Source of the DNA: Thermoflexia bacterium
Lineage (GTDB): Bacteria; Chloroflexota; Anaerolineae; B4-G1; DUEL01
Direction: 5' to 3'
DNA: 63,757 nt
Assembly (NCBI GenBank): GCA_011192125.1
Contig: DUEL01000010.1
Location: 1,727 to 65,483, forward strand
Made by a program: the position numbers and the translations under genes. This document shows positions 34,402 to 43,018 of the stretch, one piece after another (position 1 is the first letter of the stretch; each line of letters begins with the position of its first letter). The notes under the pieces are model-generated. The model saw only the letters and a list, made by a program, of their open reading frames with translations. It was not told the DNA's origin and did no database searches.

Positions 34402-34896
34402 TCAGTGGATCGGCATATCGTCGATATCCAGGCTGCCGAGGAACTCGTCGAAGGCCGAGCCCTCGCCTCCCTCCCCCTCTCCTTCGGTCAGGTCCTGCTC
34501 CGGCACGATCCCGGCCTCCGCCATCACCTCCTCGGCCACGTAAATCGGCGCTCCGACCCGCACGGCCAGGGCCATCGCGTCGGAAGGGCGAGAGTCGATC
34601 TCCAGCGTTCGACCGTCTACGCTGACGATGATCCGGGCGTAGAACGTGTCCTCCCGCAGTTCGGACACGATGACGCGCTCCACCACCCCGCCGAGGGTCT
34701 CGATCACGTTCTTAAGGAGGTCGTGCGTCAGCGGTCGGCCCACCTCGATGTTCTGCAACTTGATGTTGATGGCCTCCGCCTCGTAAGGACCGATCCAGAT
34801 GGGAAGGTACCGCTCCGCACCGATCTCCTTCAGCAGCACGACGCGGTGCGGAGACATCAGGCTGATCTGGATCCCGGCGATCTTCACCTCGATCAT
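34402..34896 (-). CDS. Bifunctional nuclease family (DUF151) protein
   Basis: 164 residues from ATG 34896 after GAGGAGGTG. Core MIEVKIAGIQISLMSPHRVVLLKE, YLPIWIGPYEAEAINIKLQ, RPLTHDLL, YARIIVS, IDSRPSDAMALAVRVGAPIYV is the DUF151/BFN domain, reported to have nuclease activity in some plants and bacteria. Acidic Gly-rich linker near the C-terminus (TEGEGEGGEG). Extended -10 promoter TGGTATAAT lies at 34933-34941. Confidence 0.93.
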   Translation of the reverse strand: MIEVKIAGIQISLMSPHRVVLLKEIGAERYLPIWIGPYEAEAINIKLQNIEVGRPLTHDLLKNVIETLGGVVERVIVSELREDTFYARIIVSVDGRTLEIDSRPSDAMALAVRVGAPIYVAEEVMAEAGIVPEQDLTEGEGEGGEGSAFDEFLGSLDIDDMPIH

Positions 34897-34932
34897 AGAA
34901 CACCTCCTCGGGGCACTCCACCCCTCTTCTTG

Positions 34933-34941
34933 ATTATACCA
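34933..34941 (-). promoter_or_regulatory. Extended -10 promoter of the DUF151 gene
   Basis: Minus strand TGG-TATAAT; no convincing -35 at 17 bp, compatible with an extended -10 promoter. Confidence 0.5.
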
Positions 34942-35000
34942 CAAATCGTGCCGCTGTGGGGTTCCTCCTTTGGCGGGGTGCAGAGCAATCGCATTTTCTG

Positions 35001-35076
35001 TAACCGCGGAGGCGCGGAGAGCACAGAGTTGAGTCCTTTTCCTAACTGTTCTCTATGTCCTCTGCGCCTCGGTGGA
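35001..35076. repeat. CTCTGTG-family palindromic repeat, copy 7
   Basis: TAACCGCGGAGGCGCGGAGA facing CTCTGCGCCTCGGTGG. Left flank GCATTTTCTG matches the outer flank of copy 6. Confidence 0.75.
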
Positions 35077-35116
35077 GGATTTCAGCCTGGCTCGTTGCTG
35101 CCGCCTCTTAGCATCA

Positions 35117-35327
35117 CTGGGGTTTGGACAATAGTTCGGACATAGCGGGAGCCCCCGCCGTCCGGCGACTAGAAGTCGCTGGCTCCCGAGTAGCGAAGCC
35201 CGGCCTTCGCTGGGCTTCCCCTGTGGGAGAGAGGAGGCGGGAGCCGCCGAAGGGCGGTTTCGCCTCCTTGTAGCCGCGGCTTTCAGCCGCCGGGAAGGGG
35301 GTGTCCGAACTCTTGTCCGAAGGTCAG
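35117..35327. mobile_element. 26-bp-TIR miniature element, copy B
   Basis: 211 bp with ends CTGGGGTTTGGACAATAG... and ...GTCCGAAGGTCAG, flanked by a perfect 7-bp target duplication AGCATCA (35110-35116, 35328-35334). Nearly identical to copy A but inverted. It lies directly upstream of the bL25 promoter. Confidence 0.92.
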
Positions 35328-35337
35328 AGCATCAAAC

Positions 35338-35366
35338 TTGACGAAAGCGGAGAGTTGATTTACAAT
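35338..35366 (+). promoter_or_regulatory. Promoter of the bL25 gene
   Basis: TTGACG (35338-35343), 17-bp spacer, TACAAT (35361-35366). The -35 begins four bases after the target duplication of mobile element B. Confidence 0.65.
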
Positions 35367-35381
35367 ACGACCCGCCAGGCC

Positions 35382-35405
35382 AGGCCGGCCAAGCCCGGCC
35401 TTTTT
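35382..35405 (+). terminator. Intrinsic-terminator-like hairpin in the bL25 leader
   Basis: AGGCCGG, loop CCAAGC, CCGGCCT followed by TTTT. It lies only about 10-30 bases after the predicted transcription start and before the coding sequence, so it could act as an attenuator. A second hairpin (GGCGAAGGAG/CTCCTCGCC, about 35433-35457) follows in the leader. Confidence 0.6.
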
Positions 35406-35475
35406 GATTGTGTTCTGACGAGAGAAACCACGGGGCGAAGGAGCCTTTCTCCTCGCCACGCGCAAAGGGGGAGGT

Positions 35476-36141
35476 ATGGAGCAGTTGGAGTTGCACGCGG
35501 AAGTGCGAACCGTCGTCGGCAAGCAGGTGCGCCGACTGCGGAGGGAGGATTGGATCCCGGCCGTCATCTACGGCCCAGGTATCGAAAGCCGCCCTCTGCA
35601 GGTCCGGCGTCGGGAGGCAGAGGACGTACTTGCCGAGGCAGGGACCAGCCAACTGATCAGTGTCCGCGTCTCTGGCGAAAAGGAACCTCTCCACGCCCTG
35701 GTACGGGAGGTTCAGAGAGACCCGATCAGTCGGGAGTTGCTCCACATCGACTTCTACCACGTGGAGATGGACAAGCCGATCACGGTGGATGTGCCCCTGA
35801 TCCTTGTTGGGGAGTCGCCCGTGGTGGAGCGAGGGTTGGGCATCCTTCTCCAGTTGAGGGAATCCATTGAGATCGAGTGCCTGCCCAAGGATCTGGTGGA
35901 TGCTATCGAGGTCGATCTGGCATCGCTGACCGAGGTGGGTCAGGAGATCACCGTCGCCGATCTGGCGATCCCGGCCAATATCCGCGTCCTCGCCGATCCA
36001 GACGAGGTCGTGGTCAGCGTGAGCCCGGTCGAGGAGGCGGAGGAGGAAGAGGAAGCGGAGGAGGTAGAGGCCGCTGCCGAGGCCGAGCCGGAGTTGATCC
36101 GACGACGGAAGGAAGAGGAAGTCAAGGAGGAAGAAGAATAA
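35476..36141 (+). CDS. rplY: Ribosomal protein bL25 (TL5/CTC type)
   Basis: 221 residues. N-terminal 5S-rRNA-binding L25 domain (LHAEVRTVVGKQVRRLRREDWIPAVIYGPG, HIDFYHVEMDKPITVDVPLILVG) plus the C-terminal TL5 domain (about 95-180) and a strongly acidic tail of Glu-rich repeats. This is the long form found outside enterobacteria. GGGGGAGGT ribosome site. Possibly autoregulated through the leader hairpins. Confidence 0.96.
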   Translation: MEQLELHAEVRTVVGKQVRRLRREDWIPAVIYGPGIESRPLQVRRREAEDVLAEAGTSQLISVRVSGEKEPLHALVREVQRDPISRELLHIDFYHVEMDKPITVDVPLILVGESPVVERGLGILLQLRESIEIECLPKDLVDAIEVDLASLTEVGQEITVADLAIPANIRVLADPDEVVVSVSPVEEAEEEEEAEEVEAAAEAEPELIRRRKEEEVKEEEE

Positions 36142-36170
36142 CCTCCACGCTTCCCAAGCGACGGAGACCC

Positions 36171-36204
36171 GGAGGCGAAGGGGACGTTGTTCTCCTTCGC
36201 CTCC
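36171..36204 (+). terminator. Terminator after rplY
   Basis: GGAGGCGAAGG and CCTTCGCCTCC, an 11-bp perfect stem with a 12-base loop, 30 bases after the stop; followed by TTCCGTT, a weak T tract. Confidence 0.7.
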
Positions 36205-36272
36205 TTCCGTTCAACCGAGATACCAGGCACTTTGAGGCAGCCGATAAGGGGGCCGGATGCAGGCCCCGGGCC

Positions 36273-37544
36273 TTATGGGTTGGTCACGATGACGGCGTCG
36301 GCGGGCATCCCTGGCTTGAGGGCGTGGTCGGGGTTGGGGATGACGACCTTGACGGCGAAGACCAGTCTCGCCCGATCCTCCTGCGTCTGAACGTTGCGCG
36401 GGGTGAACTCCGCCTCCCCGGCGATGGTCGCAACGCGGCCAACGAACACCCGGCCCGGGAACGAGTCCACCCGCACCTCCACCGGTTGTCCAACCCGGAC
36501 GCGGCCGATCTGATCCTCCGGGATGTATAGCACCAACGTCACCTCGTCCAGGTTGGCCAGGGTCAGTATCGGCACGCCCGGCGCGGCAGTCTCCCCCTCG
36601 TGTGCGCTGCGGCTGGTGACCACGCCGGTGATGGGCGAGGTCAGGATCAACTGTGTCAACTGGGCCTCCACAAGGGCCAGCGCGGCTTGGGCCTGGCGGA
36701 GCTGGGCCCCCGCCAGGGTCACCTCCTCGGGCGTTGGACCCGCTATCACCTCCTCCAGCGCCGCCTGCGCCTCCTCGACGGCCGCCTCCGCTGCTTTGTA
36801 CCGGGCCTCGGCAGCATGGACCTGCGCCTGAAGGCTCAGAGGGTTGTTGCGGATGGCGTACAGAGCGTTGAGGTACCGCCGTGCGCCGTCCAGTTTCGCC
36901 TGGGCCGCGTCGAGGGCGGCGCGAGCAGCCTCCACCTGTAGCGCCCACGTCCTCTCCGTGTCCCCTCCTTGGTCCCGGAAGACGTTATACTTCAGTTCGA
37001 CCTCCGCCAGGTCAGCGCGGGCTCTCTCCACCTCCTGCTCGGCCAGTGCTACCTCGGTCTCCGCCTGAGCGATCTGGAGGTTCAGGTCCTGGGGATTCTC
37101 CATCGCCTGGCGGGCGTTCTCCAGCGCGCGCAGCGCCTCGTCCCGCTGCGCCTCCGCCTGAGCCAGCGCGGCGCGGGCGGCGGCGACCTCCTCGGGGCGG
37201 GCGCCGGCCCGCACGCGGGCGAGATTCGCCTCCGCTGCGGTCACAGCCGCCAGCGCCTCCCTCCGCTGGGCCTGCAATAGCGCGTCGTCCAGCCGCACCA
37301 ATACCTGTCCCTTTTCTACCTCGTCTCCTTCATCCACCAGGATCTCGGAGATCCGCCCCCCCACCTCCGCAGCGATCTCCACCTCCGTACCTTCGATGAA
37401 GCCGGAAGCGGTGATGGCACCCTCCGCCGGGGTGGTGCTGCAGCCCGGGGAGAGAAGGAGCAAGGTGCAAGGGACAAGGGGCAAGAGGAAAGAAGCAGGA
37501 CGCAGGAGAATGGAACCAACTCGATCCGCGATCGGCAAACCCAT
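36273..37544 (-). CDS. HlyD-type membrane fusion lipoprotein of an ABC exporter
   Basis: 423 residues from ATG 37544, one base after the stop of the previous gene. The signal sequence ends in the lipobox LSPGC, so it is probably a lipoprotein. ASGFIEGTEVEIAAEVGGRISEILVDEGDEVEKGQVLVRLDD is the first lipoyl half, followed by a long alpha-helical hairpin (about 80-290, Ala/Glu-rich coiled coil) and the second lipoyl half plus beta barrel (SPITGVVTSRSAHEGE). Paralogue of the preceding gene with near-identical DNA at the 3' end. Confidence 0.9.
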   Translation of the reverse strand: MGLPIADRVGSILLRPASFLLPLVPCTLLLLSPGCSTTPAEGAITASGFIEGTEVEIAAEVGGRISEILVDEGDEVEKGQVLVRLDDALLQAQRREALAAVTAAEANLARVRAGARPEEVAAARAALAQAEAQRDEALRALENARQAMENPQDLNLQIAQAETEVALAEQEVERARADLAEVELKYNVFRDQGGDTERTWALQVEAARAALDAAQAKLDGARRYLNALYAIRNNPLSLQAQVHAAEARYKAAEAAVEEAQAALEEVIAGPTPEEVTLAGAQLRQAQAALALVEAQLTQLILTSPITGVVTSRSAHEGETAAPGVPILTLANLDEVTLVLYIPEDQIGRVRVGQPVEVRVDSFPGRVFVGRVATIAGEAEFTPRNVQTQEDRARLVFAVKVVIPNPDHALKPGMPADAVIVTNP

Positions 37545-37545
37545 C

Positions 37546-39021
37546 TTATGGCTCCCCTGTGAGAATGGTCGCATCGGCGGGCATCCCTGGCTTGAGGGCG
37601 TGGTCGGGGTTGGGGATGACGACCTTGACAGCGAAGACCATGTTCGTTCGCCCCTCCTCCGTCTGGACGTTGCGGGGGGTGAACTCCGCTTCGCTGGCGA
37701 TGCTCACCACCCGCCCGAGGAACACTCGACCGGGGAAGGAATCCACCCGCACCTCCACCCGTTGTCCCACCTGGACCTGTCCCAGCCGGTTCTCCGGCAC
37801 GTAGACGGTCAAAGTGACCTGATCCAGATCGGCCAGCGTGATCAACGTTACCCCCGGCGTGGCCAGTTCTCCGACCTGTCGGGTGACCTCCAGCACCTGA
37901 CCGCTGGCGGGGGCGGTGAGGGTGAGTTTCTCCAGGAACACCATCGCGCTTTCTACCTCCGCCTCCGCCTGTTGCACCTGGGCCTCTACGGCGGCGACCT
38001 CCTCCCGGGTCGCTCCGGCCCGCAGCCCCTCCAGCCGGGCGCGGGCCCTCTCCACCGCCGCCTCGGCGGCCCGGTACTCCGCCTCCGCCGCGTCCACCTG
38101 GGCCTGGATCTGCTGAGGGTCGCTGCGCATCGCGTAGAGGAGGCTCAGCGCCCGCTTGGCCCCGTCGTAGGCCGCCTGGGCCGAGTTGTAGCCGACCGTG
38201 GCTTTCCAGTATCGGTTGGGAGTCAGGTGGGCTTCCAAGGGGTAGAAGGCGGTCACCCACCGGTAAACGGTGATCTCCTCCCCGGAGATGAGGACCTCCC
38301 AGTCTCCATAGGTATAGGTGCCCTCGGGCAGGTCGGCGATGAACTGCTGCAGTTCCGGCGGAAGGTCCGGCAGGACCTCCTCGACTGTCCCGTGGGCGAC
38401 GCGGATGCGGCGTCGCTCTCCGGGGGGAAACGACTCGATGGCCTGTTCGAAGGCGTCCTTGGCGATCTGAGCCATATCCCGCAGGGCCGTGGCCTGGCGG
38501 AGAGCGGCCTCGGCCTGGGCCAGTTGCGCCTCCGCCAGCACGATCTGGGCGTCGATCTCCTGGGGGTTCTCCAGGAGCGCGAGGGCGTCCTGCCAGGCCT
38601 GGTATGCCCCGTCCCGCGCCGCCTCGGCCTGGGCCAGGGCCGCCTCAGCCTGGCGGATCTCCTCGATCCGCGCACCAGCCTTCACCAGAGCCAACCTCGC
38701 CTGGGCCACCTCCAGCCCGGCCTGTGCGACCTCCAACTGGGCCCGCGCCAGCGTATCGTCCAGGCGCACCAGCACCTGGTCCGCTTCCACCTCGTCCCCC
38801 TCTTCCACCAGGATCTCGGCGATGCGTCCGCCGACTTCGGGGGCGATGGCGATCTCCTCGGCCTCTATGAACCCGGAGGCAGCGATTCCCCTCGGTGCTG
38901 GCTCCGCCAGTCCCAGCGCCTCGACCAGCGCGGGCGTCCGCCGGACGACAGCCGCGGCGACCAGACCGATCGCCAGAACCACCCCGGCGACGATCAGAAC
39001 CTTCTTCCGTTTCTGTTTCAT
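37546..39021 (-). CDS. HlyD-type membrane fusion protein of an ABC exporter
   Basis: 491 residues from ATG 39021 (alternative 39033). One N-terminal membrane helix (KKVLIVAGVVLAIGLVAAAVV), lipoyl half IAASGFIEAEEIAIAPEVGGRIAEILVEEGDEVE, extended helical hairpin of about 300 residues with a non-helical insert (TYTYGDWEVLISGEEITVYRW), second lipoyl half and barrel. Similar to YbhG/EmrA-like subunits of ABC-2 efflux systems. The third step of the tetR operon. Confidence 0.9.
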   Translation of the reverse strand: MKQKRKKVLIVAGVVLAIGLVAAAVVRRTPALVEALGLAEPAPRGIAASGFIEAEEIAIAPEVGGRIAEILVEEGDEVEADQVLVRLDDTLARAQLEVAQAGLEVAQARLALVKAGARIEEIRQAEAALAQAEAARDGAYQAWQDALALLENPQEIDAQIVLAEAQLAQAEAALRQATALRDMAQIAKDAFEQAIESFPPGERRRIRVAHGTVEEVLPDLPPELQQFIADLPEGTYTYGDWEVLISGEEITVYRWVTAFYPLEAHLTPNRYWKATVGYNSAQAAYDGAKRALSLLYAMRSDPQQIQAQVDAAEAEYRAAEAAVERARARLEGLRAGATREEVAAVEAQVQQAEAEVESAMVFLEKLTLTAPASGQVLEVTRQVGELATPGVTLITLADLDQVTLTVYVPENRLGQVQVGQRVEVRVDSFPGRVFLGRVVSIASEAEFTPRNVQTEEGRTNMVFAVKVVIPNPDHALKPGMPADATILTGEP

Positions 39022-39037
39022 ACCGTTCCTCATTCCT

Positions 39038-39961
39038 CTACGCCTGCACGTTGGAGATGAACACATCCTCCAGCGAGGGGGGGACGATCTCCATCGAACG
39101 GACCTCCACGCCAGCCTCGGTCAGCGCCTGGGCGATGAGGGGCTTCTGCCGCTCAATTCCCTCGGCGACGACGTGGATCAGCGCACCATAAAGGGCCACC
39201 TCGTCGAACAGGCCCAGCCCCCGCAGCACGGCGATGGCGACGTCGGGCTGGCTGCAGTCGATCTCCAACACCTGTCCCCGCATCCGGGTGGCCTTGATCT
39301 CCTCCGGCGACCCCTGGGCGATGATCCGCCCTCGATGGATAAAGGCCAGGTCCTGACAGTGCTCCGCCTCGTCCATATAGTGGGTGGTGACGAAGATCGT
39401 CGTTCCCCTCTCGGCCAACTCGTACAGGAGGTCCCAGAACGCCCGCCGAGAGATGGGATCCACCCCGGCCGTGGGCTCGTCCAGAAAGAGCATCTCGGGT
39501 TCGTGGAGGATGGCGGCTCCCAGGGCCAATCGCTGTTTCCAGCCGCCGGAGAGATTGCGGGTCAATTCCCGCTCCCGCCCCTGTAGCCCGGCCATCTCGA
39601 TCACGAACCGCTTCCGCTCCTCCAGCCGCTTGCCGCGCACACCGTAGGTCCGTCCGTAGAAGTCCAGGTTCTCGCTGACCGTAAGGTCCTGATAGAGGCT
39701 GAACCGTTGGGACATGTAGCCGATGTGGCGACGGATCTCCTCCGCCTGACGGACGATGTCGTATCCCAGCACCGTGGCCTGGCCCGACGTCGGGCGCAGG
39801 AGCCCGAGGAGCATCCGGATGGTCGTCGTCTTCCCTGCGCCGTTGGGGCCGAGGAAACCGAAGATCTGTCCCTGCCGAATGCGGAACGTTACCCCATCCA
39901 CGGCGGTGAAATCGCCGAACTTCTTGGTCAGGTTGACGACCTCAACAGCGTATTCAGCCAT
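39038..39961 (-). CDS. ABC-2 exporter ATP-binding protein
   Basis: 307 residues. Walker A GPNGAGKTT, Q-loop GYMSQRFSLYQDLTV, signature LSGGWKQRLALG (Trp replaces the usual Gln-adjacent position), Walker B MLFLDEPTAGVD, switch His TTHYMDEAEHC. CcmA-like C-terminal regulatory extension. It is the second of two ATPases in the operon, separated by 61 bases from the first. Confidence 0.93.
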   Translation of the reverse strand: MAEYAVEVVNLTKKFGDFTAVDGVTFRIRQGQIFGFLGPNGAGKTTTIRMLLGLLRPTSGQATVLGYDIVRQAEEIRRHIGYMSQRFSLYQDLTVSENLDFYGRTYGVRGKRLEERKRFVIEMAGLQGRERELTRNLSGGWKQRLALGAAILHEPEMLFLDEPTAGVDPISRRAFWDLLYELAERGTTIFVTTHYMDEAEHCQDLAFIHRGRIIAQGSPEEIKATRMRGQVLEIDCSQPDVAIAVLRGLGLFDEVALYGALIHVVAEGIERQKPLIAQALTEAGVEVRSMEIVPPSLEDVFISNVQA

Positions 39962-40022
39962 AGATGTGCCTCGGTACCGGTGTGTGATGCGAGATGTGTG
40001 ATCTCTCCTGCGTCCCGCCTCG

Positions 40023-40955
40023 TCACCTCTGTAGCCGTTTGCGAATCAGCGAGATGAATGCCTCCTCCATCCGGGGGCGGGTCTGGCGGAGGCCGTGGAC
40101 GCCGATCCCTGCCCGTTCCAACGCCGCCTGAAGGGACGGCGCGCGCGCAGAGGCGGAGTCCACGAACACGTGAAGGAGGTCCCCGTAGACCTGCACCTCC
40201 AGGACGCCGGGGAGGGTCTCGATGAGCCGGGTCGCCTCCCGCAGCCGGTCGGGCCGCAGTTCCAGGAGGTCTCCCTCCACCAGTTCTTTGATCCGCTCCG
40301 GCGCGTCGCAGACGATCACCCGTCCCTCGAACATCAACGCCACCCGCGAGCACCGCTCTGCCTCGTCCATATACGGGGTGCTTACGAAGAGGGTCACTCC
40401 CTCCAGGTGGAGTTCGGTCAGGATGTCCCAGAACTCCCGCCGGGAGACCGGATCCACGCCGGTGGTTGGCTCGTCCAGAAAGATGACCTCCGGCCGATGG
40501 ATCAGCGTGCAGGCCAGGGCCAGTTTCTTCTGCATGCCGCCGGAGAGGTGGGCTGCCCGCCGGTCCTGAAACTCCGTCAGGCGGGAGAAGGCAAGGAGGC
40601 GTTCGATCCGCTCCTCTCGCTCACGTCGCCCCACGCCGAAGATGTCGGCGAAGAAGATCAGGTTCTCCAGCACCGTCAGATCGCCGTAGAGGGAGAACTG
40701 CTGGGGCATGTATCCGATCCGCTCCTTGATCTTCTCCGGTTCCCTCACCGTGTCGAACCCAGCCACCCGGGCGGTCCCTTCGGTAGGGTCCATAATGGCA
40801 CACAACATCCGGATCGTCGTCGTCTTCCCCGCCCCGTCCGGTCCCAGGAGACCGAAGATCTCCCCGCGGCGGACCGCCAGGTCCAGCCTGTCCACGGCGG
40901 CGACGTCCCCGAACCGTTTGGTGAGTCCTCGCGCCTCGATGACGTACTCCTCCAT
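40023..40955 (-). CDS. ABC-2 exporter ATP-binding protein
   Basis: 310 residues from ATG 40955 (GTG one codon earlier also in frame). Walker A GPDGAGKTT, Q-loop GYMPQQFSLYGDLTV, signature LSGGMQKKLALA, Walker B VIFLDEPTTGVD; the switch region reads STPYMDEAERC, i.e. Pro in place of the usual His of the H-loop (compare TTHYMDEAEHC in the second ATPase). The pair corresponds to the two fused halves of YbhF-type proteins. Confidence 0.93.
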   Translation of the reverse strand: MEEYVIEARGLTKRFGDVAAVDRLDLAVRRGEIFGLLGPDGAGKTTTIRMLCAIMDPTEGTARVAGFDTVREPEKIKERIGYMPQQFSLYGDLTVLENLIFFADIFGVGRREREERIERLLAFSRLTEFQDRRAAHLSGGMQKKLALACTLIHRPEVIFLDEPTTGVDPVSRREFWDILTELHLEGVTLFVSTPYMDEAERCSRVALMFEGRVIVCDAPERIKELVEGDLLELRPDRLREATRLIETLPGVLEVQVYGDLLHVFVDSASARAPSLQAALERAGIGVHGLRQTRPRMEEAFISLIRKRLQR

Positions 40956-40964
40956 CACCTTTTC

Positions 40965-42086
40965 TCACTCCAACCGTTTGCGGAACCGCACGGCGGCGAT
41001 CCCCATCAGGATCACACCGAAGACGAACAGGGCCCCCACCTGATCGGCCAGCACGTCCATCCCCACGCCTTTGAGGATGATCCCTCGGATGATGATCAGC
41101 ATGTAGCGGAGTGGGACCAGGTAACTGACCGCCCGCAGGGCGACCGGCATCGCCTCCAGTGGGAAGAAGAAGCCGGCCAGGAAGATGGAGGGGAGCATCA
41201 TCAGCCAGACCATCAGCATAGCCTCTTGCTGGCTGTTGGCGACGGTGGAGATGAGGATGCCGATGCCCAGGGAGGTCATCAGAAAGACGACGGAGGTGGC
41301 GAAGAGGAGGGGAACGCTCCCGTGGATCGGCACGCCGAACCAGAAGACGCCGATGAGCAGGACTTCGACGACGTTGAAGAGGGCGACGACGACATAGGGA
41401 AGTAGTTTCCCAACGACCAGTTCGATGGGACGGATGGGGGTGACCATCAGCTGTTCGATGGTCCCCGTCTCCCGCTCCCGGACGATGGCGAGGGCGGTCA
41501 ACATCGTGGTGAGGGTGAAGAGGATCATTGCGATCAGACCGGGGATCATAAAGTTGGCGCTCTTCATCGCCGGGTTGTACCACACGCGGGGGCGGACCTC
41601 CAGGGCCGTCATCTCCTCCACCGAGATCCCCAGTCGGCGTTCGACGATCTCCAGCCCGTGGGCCTGCCCCACCTGCTGGGCGGCGGCGAGGATGGTGTTC
41701 GCCACCGTCGGGTCCGTTCCGTCGATGAGGAAGGCCACGCTGGTCCGTCGCCCGGCGGTTATGTCGGCCCCGTAGCCTGCGGGGATCACCAGCCCAGCCC
41801 GGACCTCGCCCCGGTCCAGCAGTTGCCCCAGATCCTCCTGATTCTCCACGAAGGCGACGATCTCGAAGTAGTCGGAGGCGCGGTAGGCTTCGATCAGCGC
41901 GCGGCTCCGAGCGGTCCGATCCGCATCCAGCACCGCCGTGCGCAGGTGGTCGATGTCGGTCGTCGCTGCGTAGCCCAGGAGGAACAACTGGATCACCGGG
42001 ATGAGGAACATCACCGCCAGCGTCCGCCGGTTGCGGACGATGTGCCACAGTTCCTTCCGGGCGATGGTGAGCGTCCGACCGATCAC
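40965..42086 (-). CDS. ABC-2 type permease
   Basis: 373 residues, GTG start at 42086 overlapping the tetR stop (GTGA). One N-terminal helix, a large extracytoplasmic domain (about 45-180), then five to six helices with IVRERETGTIEQLMVTPIRPIELVVGK, the ABC2_membrane_3 signature. It is the only permease in the operon, so it probably works as a homodimer with the two ATPases. Confidence 0.93.
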   Translation of the reverse strand: MIGRTLTIARKELWHIVRNRRTLAVMFLIPVIQLFLLGYAATTDIDHLRTAVLDADRTARSRALIEAYRASDYFEIVAFVENQEDLGQLLDRGEVRAGLVIPAGYGADITAGRRTSVAFLIDGTDPTVANTILAAAQQVGQAHGLEIVERRLGISVEEMTALEVRPRVWYNPAMKSANFMIPGLIAMILFTLTTMLTALAIVRERETGTIEQLMVTPIRPIELVVGKLLPYVVVALFNVVEVLLIGVFWFGVPIHGSVPLLFATSVVFLMTSLGIGILISTVANSQQEAMLMVWLMMLPSIFLAGFFFPLEAMPVALRAVSYLVPLRYMLIIIRGIILKGVGMDVLADQVGALFVFGVILMGIAAVRFRKRLE

Positions 42087-42721
42087 CTCTCCTCCTCCCG
42101 AGGGGCCAGGCCGTAGAGGTAGAGTTGGGTCAGTTCCTCGATCAGCTCTTCGTCGGAGATGTCGGGCAGAAGGCGGTCGGGGACCAACGCGCGCATCGCG
42201 GAGAGAAGGACGATGGCCCCGGCGACGGCTGGGACGACGATCTCGACCCGGCAGGGGCGGAGTTTCCCCGCCGCCACCTGCGCCTGGAGGTACCGGCTGC
42301 CGCTGGCGAAGATCGGGCCGATGATCTGGGTGAAGAACCGCTCCTGAAGTTCTGGGTCGGTCCAGACCTCGGTGACCAACGCCTGGAGGAAGGCCTGGTT
42401 CTCCCGCGCGAAGCGGAGGCGATCCCTCAGAATCGCGGCGATGTACCCCTTGGCGTCGAGGTGGACCGCCTGCGCCAGGGCCTGATCCACCGCCTGACCG
42501 ATCAATCGGTCGGCGATGGCCAACAGGAGATCCCGCTTGCTCTTGAAATAGAGGTAGATGGTCCCCGGCGCGATGCCCACGCGGGCGGCGATCTCTTTCA
42601 TCGTGGCCCGCTGGTACCCCTTCTCACCGAAGACCTCCGCTGCGGCCTCCAAGATCGCATCCCGCCGCTGCTCCCGAAACGTCTCCCGCCACACCACATC
42701 GGCCTCCTGGTGGATGAACAA
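42083..42721 (-). CDS. TetR-family repressor of the exporter operon
   Basis: 212 residues. N-terminal helix-turn-helix RDAILEAAAEVFGEKGYQRATMKEIAARVGIAPGTIYLYFKSKRDLL, then a helical ligand/dimerisation domain. The palindrome ATGAACG-CT-CGTTCAT and the promoter lie directly upstream, implying autoregulation and control of the whole exporter operon. Inducer unknown. Confidence 0.95.
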   Translation of the reverse strand: MFIHQEADVVWRETFREQRRDAILEAAAEVFGEKGYQRATMKEIAARVGIAPGTIYLYFKSKRDLLLAIADRLIGQAVDQALAQAVHLDAKGYIAAILRDRLRFARENQAFLQALVTEVWTDPELQERFFTQIIGPIFASGSRYLQAQVAAGKLRPCRVEIVVPAVAGAIVLLSAMRALVPDRLLPDISDEELIEELTQLYLYGLAPREEER

Positions 42722-42733
42722 ATATTCACCTTT

Positions 42734-42749
42734 ATGAACGCTCGTTCAT
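42734..42749. promoter_or_regulatory. TetR operator palindrome
   Basis: ATGAACG-CT-CGTTCAT, 7-bp perfect arms, overlapping the -10 end and the transcription start of the tetR operon. Confidence 0.75.
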
Positions 42750-42776
42750 TATACTCCCTTTTCTTGCTCCCGTCAA
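42748..42776 (-). promoter_or_regulatory. Promoter of the tetR/exporter operon
   Basis: Minus strand TTGACG (42776-42771), 17-bp spacer, TATAAT (42753-42748). Confidence 0.7.
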
Positions 42777-42834
42777 ATATCCGTGCTGACCAGGCGTACT
42801 TCAGACTTGGGGTGGTGGGCTGGGGCGGATATCG

Positions 42835-42897
42835 AACCGTGGAGACGCGGAGATCGTAGAGGTGATAATTGGGGAGAACTCTGCGCCTCTGTGGTGG
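42835..42897. repeat. CTCTGTG-family palindromic repeat, copy 8
   Basis: AACCGTGGAGACGCGGAG facing CTCTGCGCCTCTGTGGTGG. Confidence 0.75.
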
Positions 42898-42944
42898 AAC
42901 CCAGAACCTTCCGGGGCGGAGGAGCGGAGGCGCAAGGGGGGAAA

Positions 42945-42998
42945 CATCGGACCCGGCCGCGGCTCAGACGGTACGGAGCGATCGGCCCGGGTCCGATG
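42945..42998 (-). terminator. Hairpin after the cyclic-nucleotide-binding gene
   Basis: CATCGGACCCGG and CCGGGTCCGATG, 12-bp perfect arms around a 30-base loop, followed on the minus strand by TTTCCCCCC; 20 bases beyond the stop at 43019. Confidence 0.6.
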
Positions 42999-43018
42999 AG
43001 AGGTCAGCGGTCGCCCAC

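Noticed and set aside
34405..35145. 246-codon plus-strand open frame
   Set aside because: Antisense of the DUF151 gene running into repeat DNA; no coding signature.
37396..39060. 554-codon plus-strand open frame
   Set aside because: Antisense of the membrane fusion protein genes, whose coiled-coil codon usage leaves the opposite strand open.
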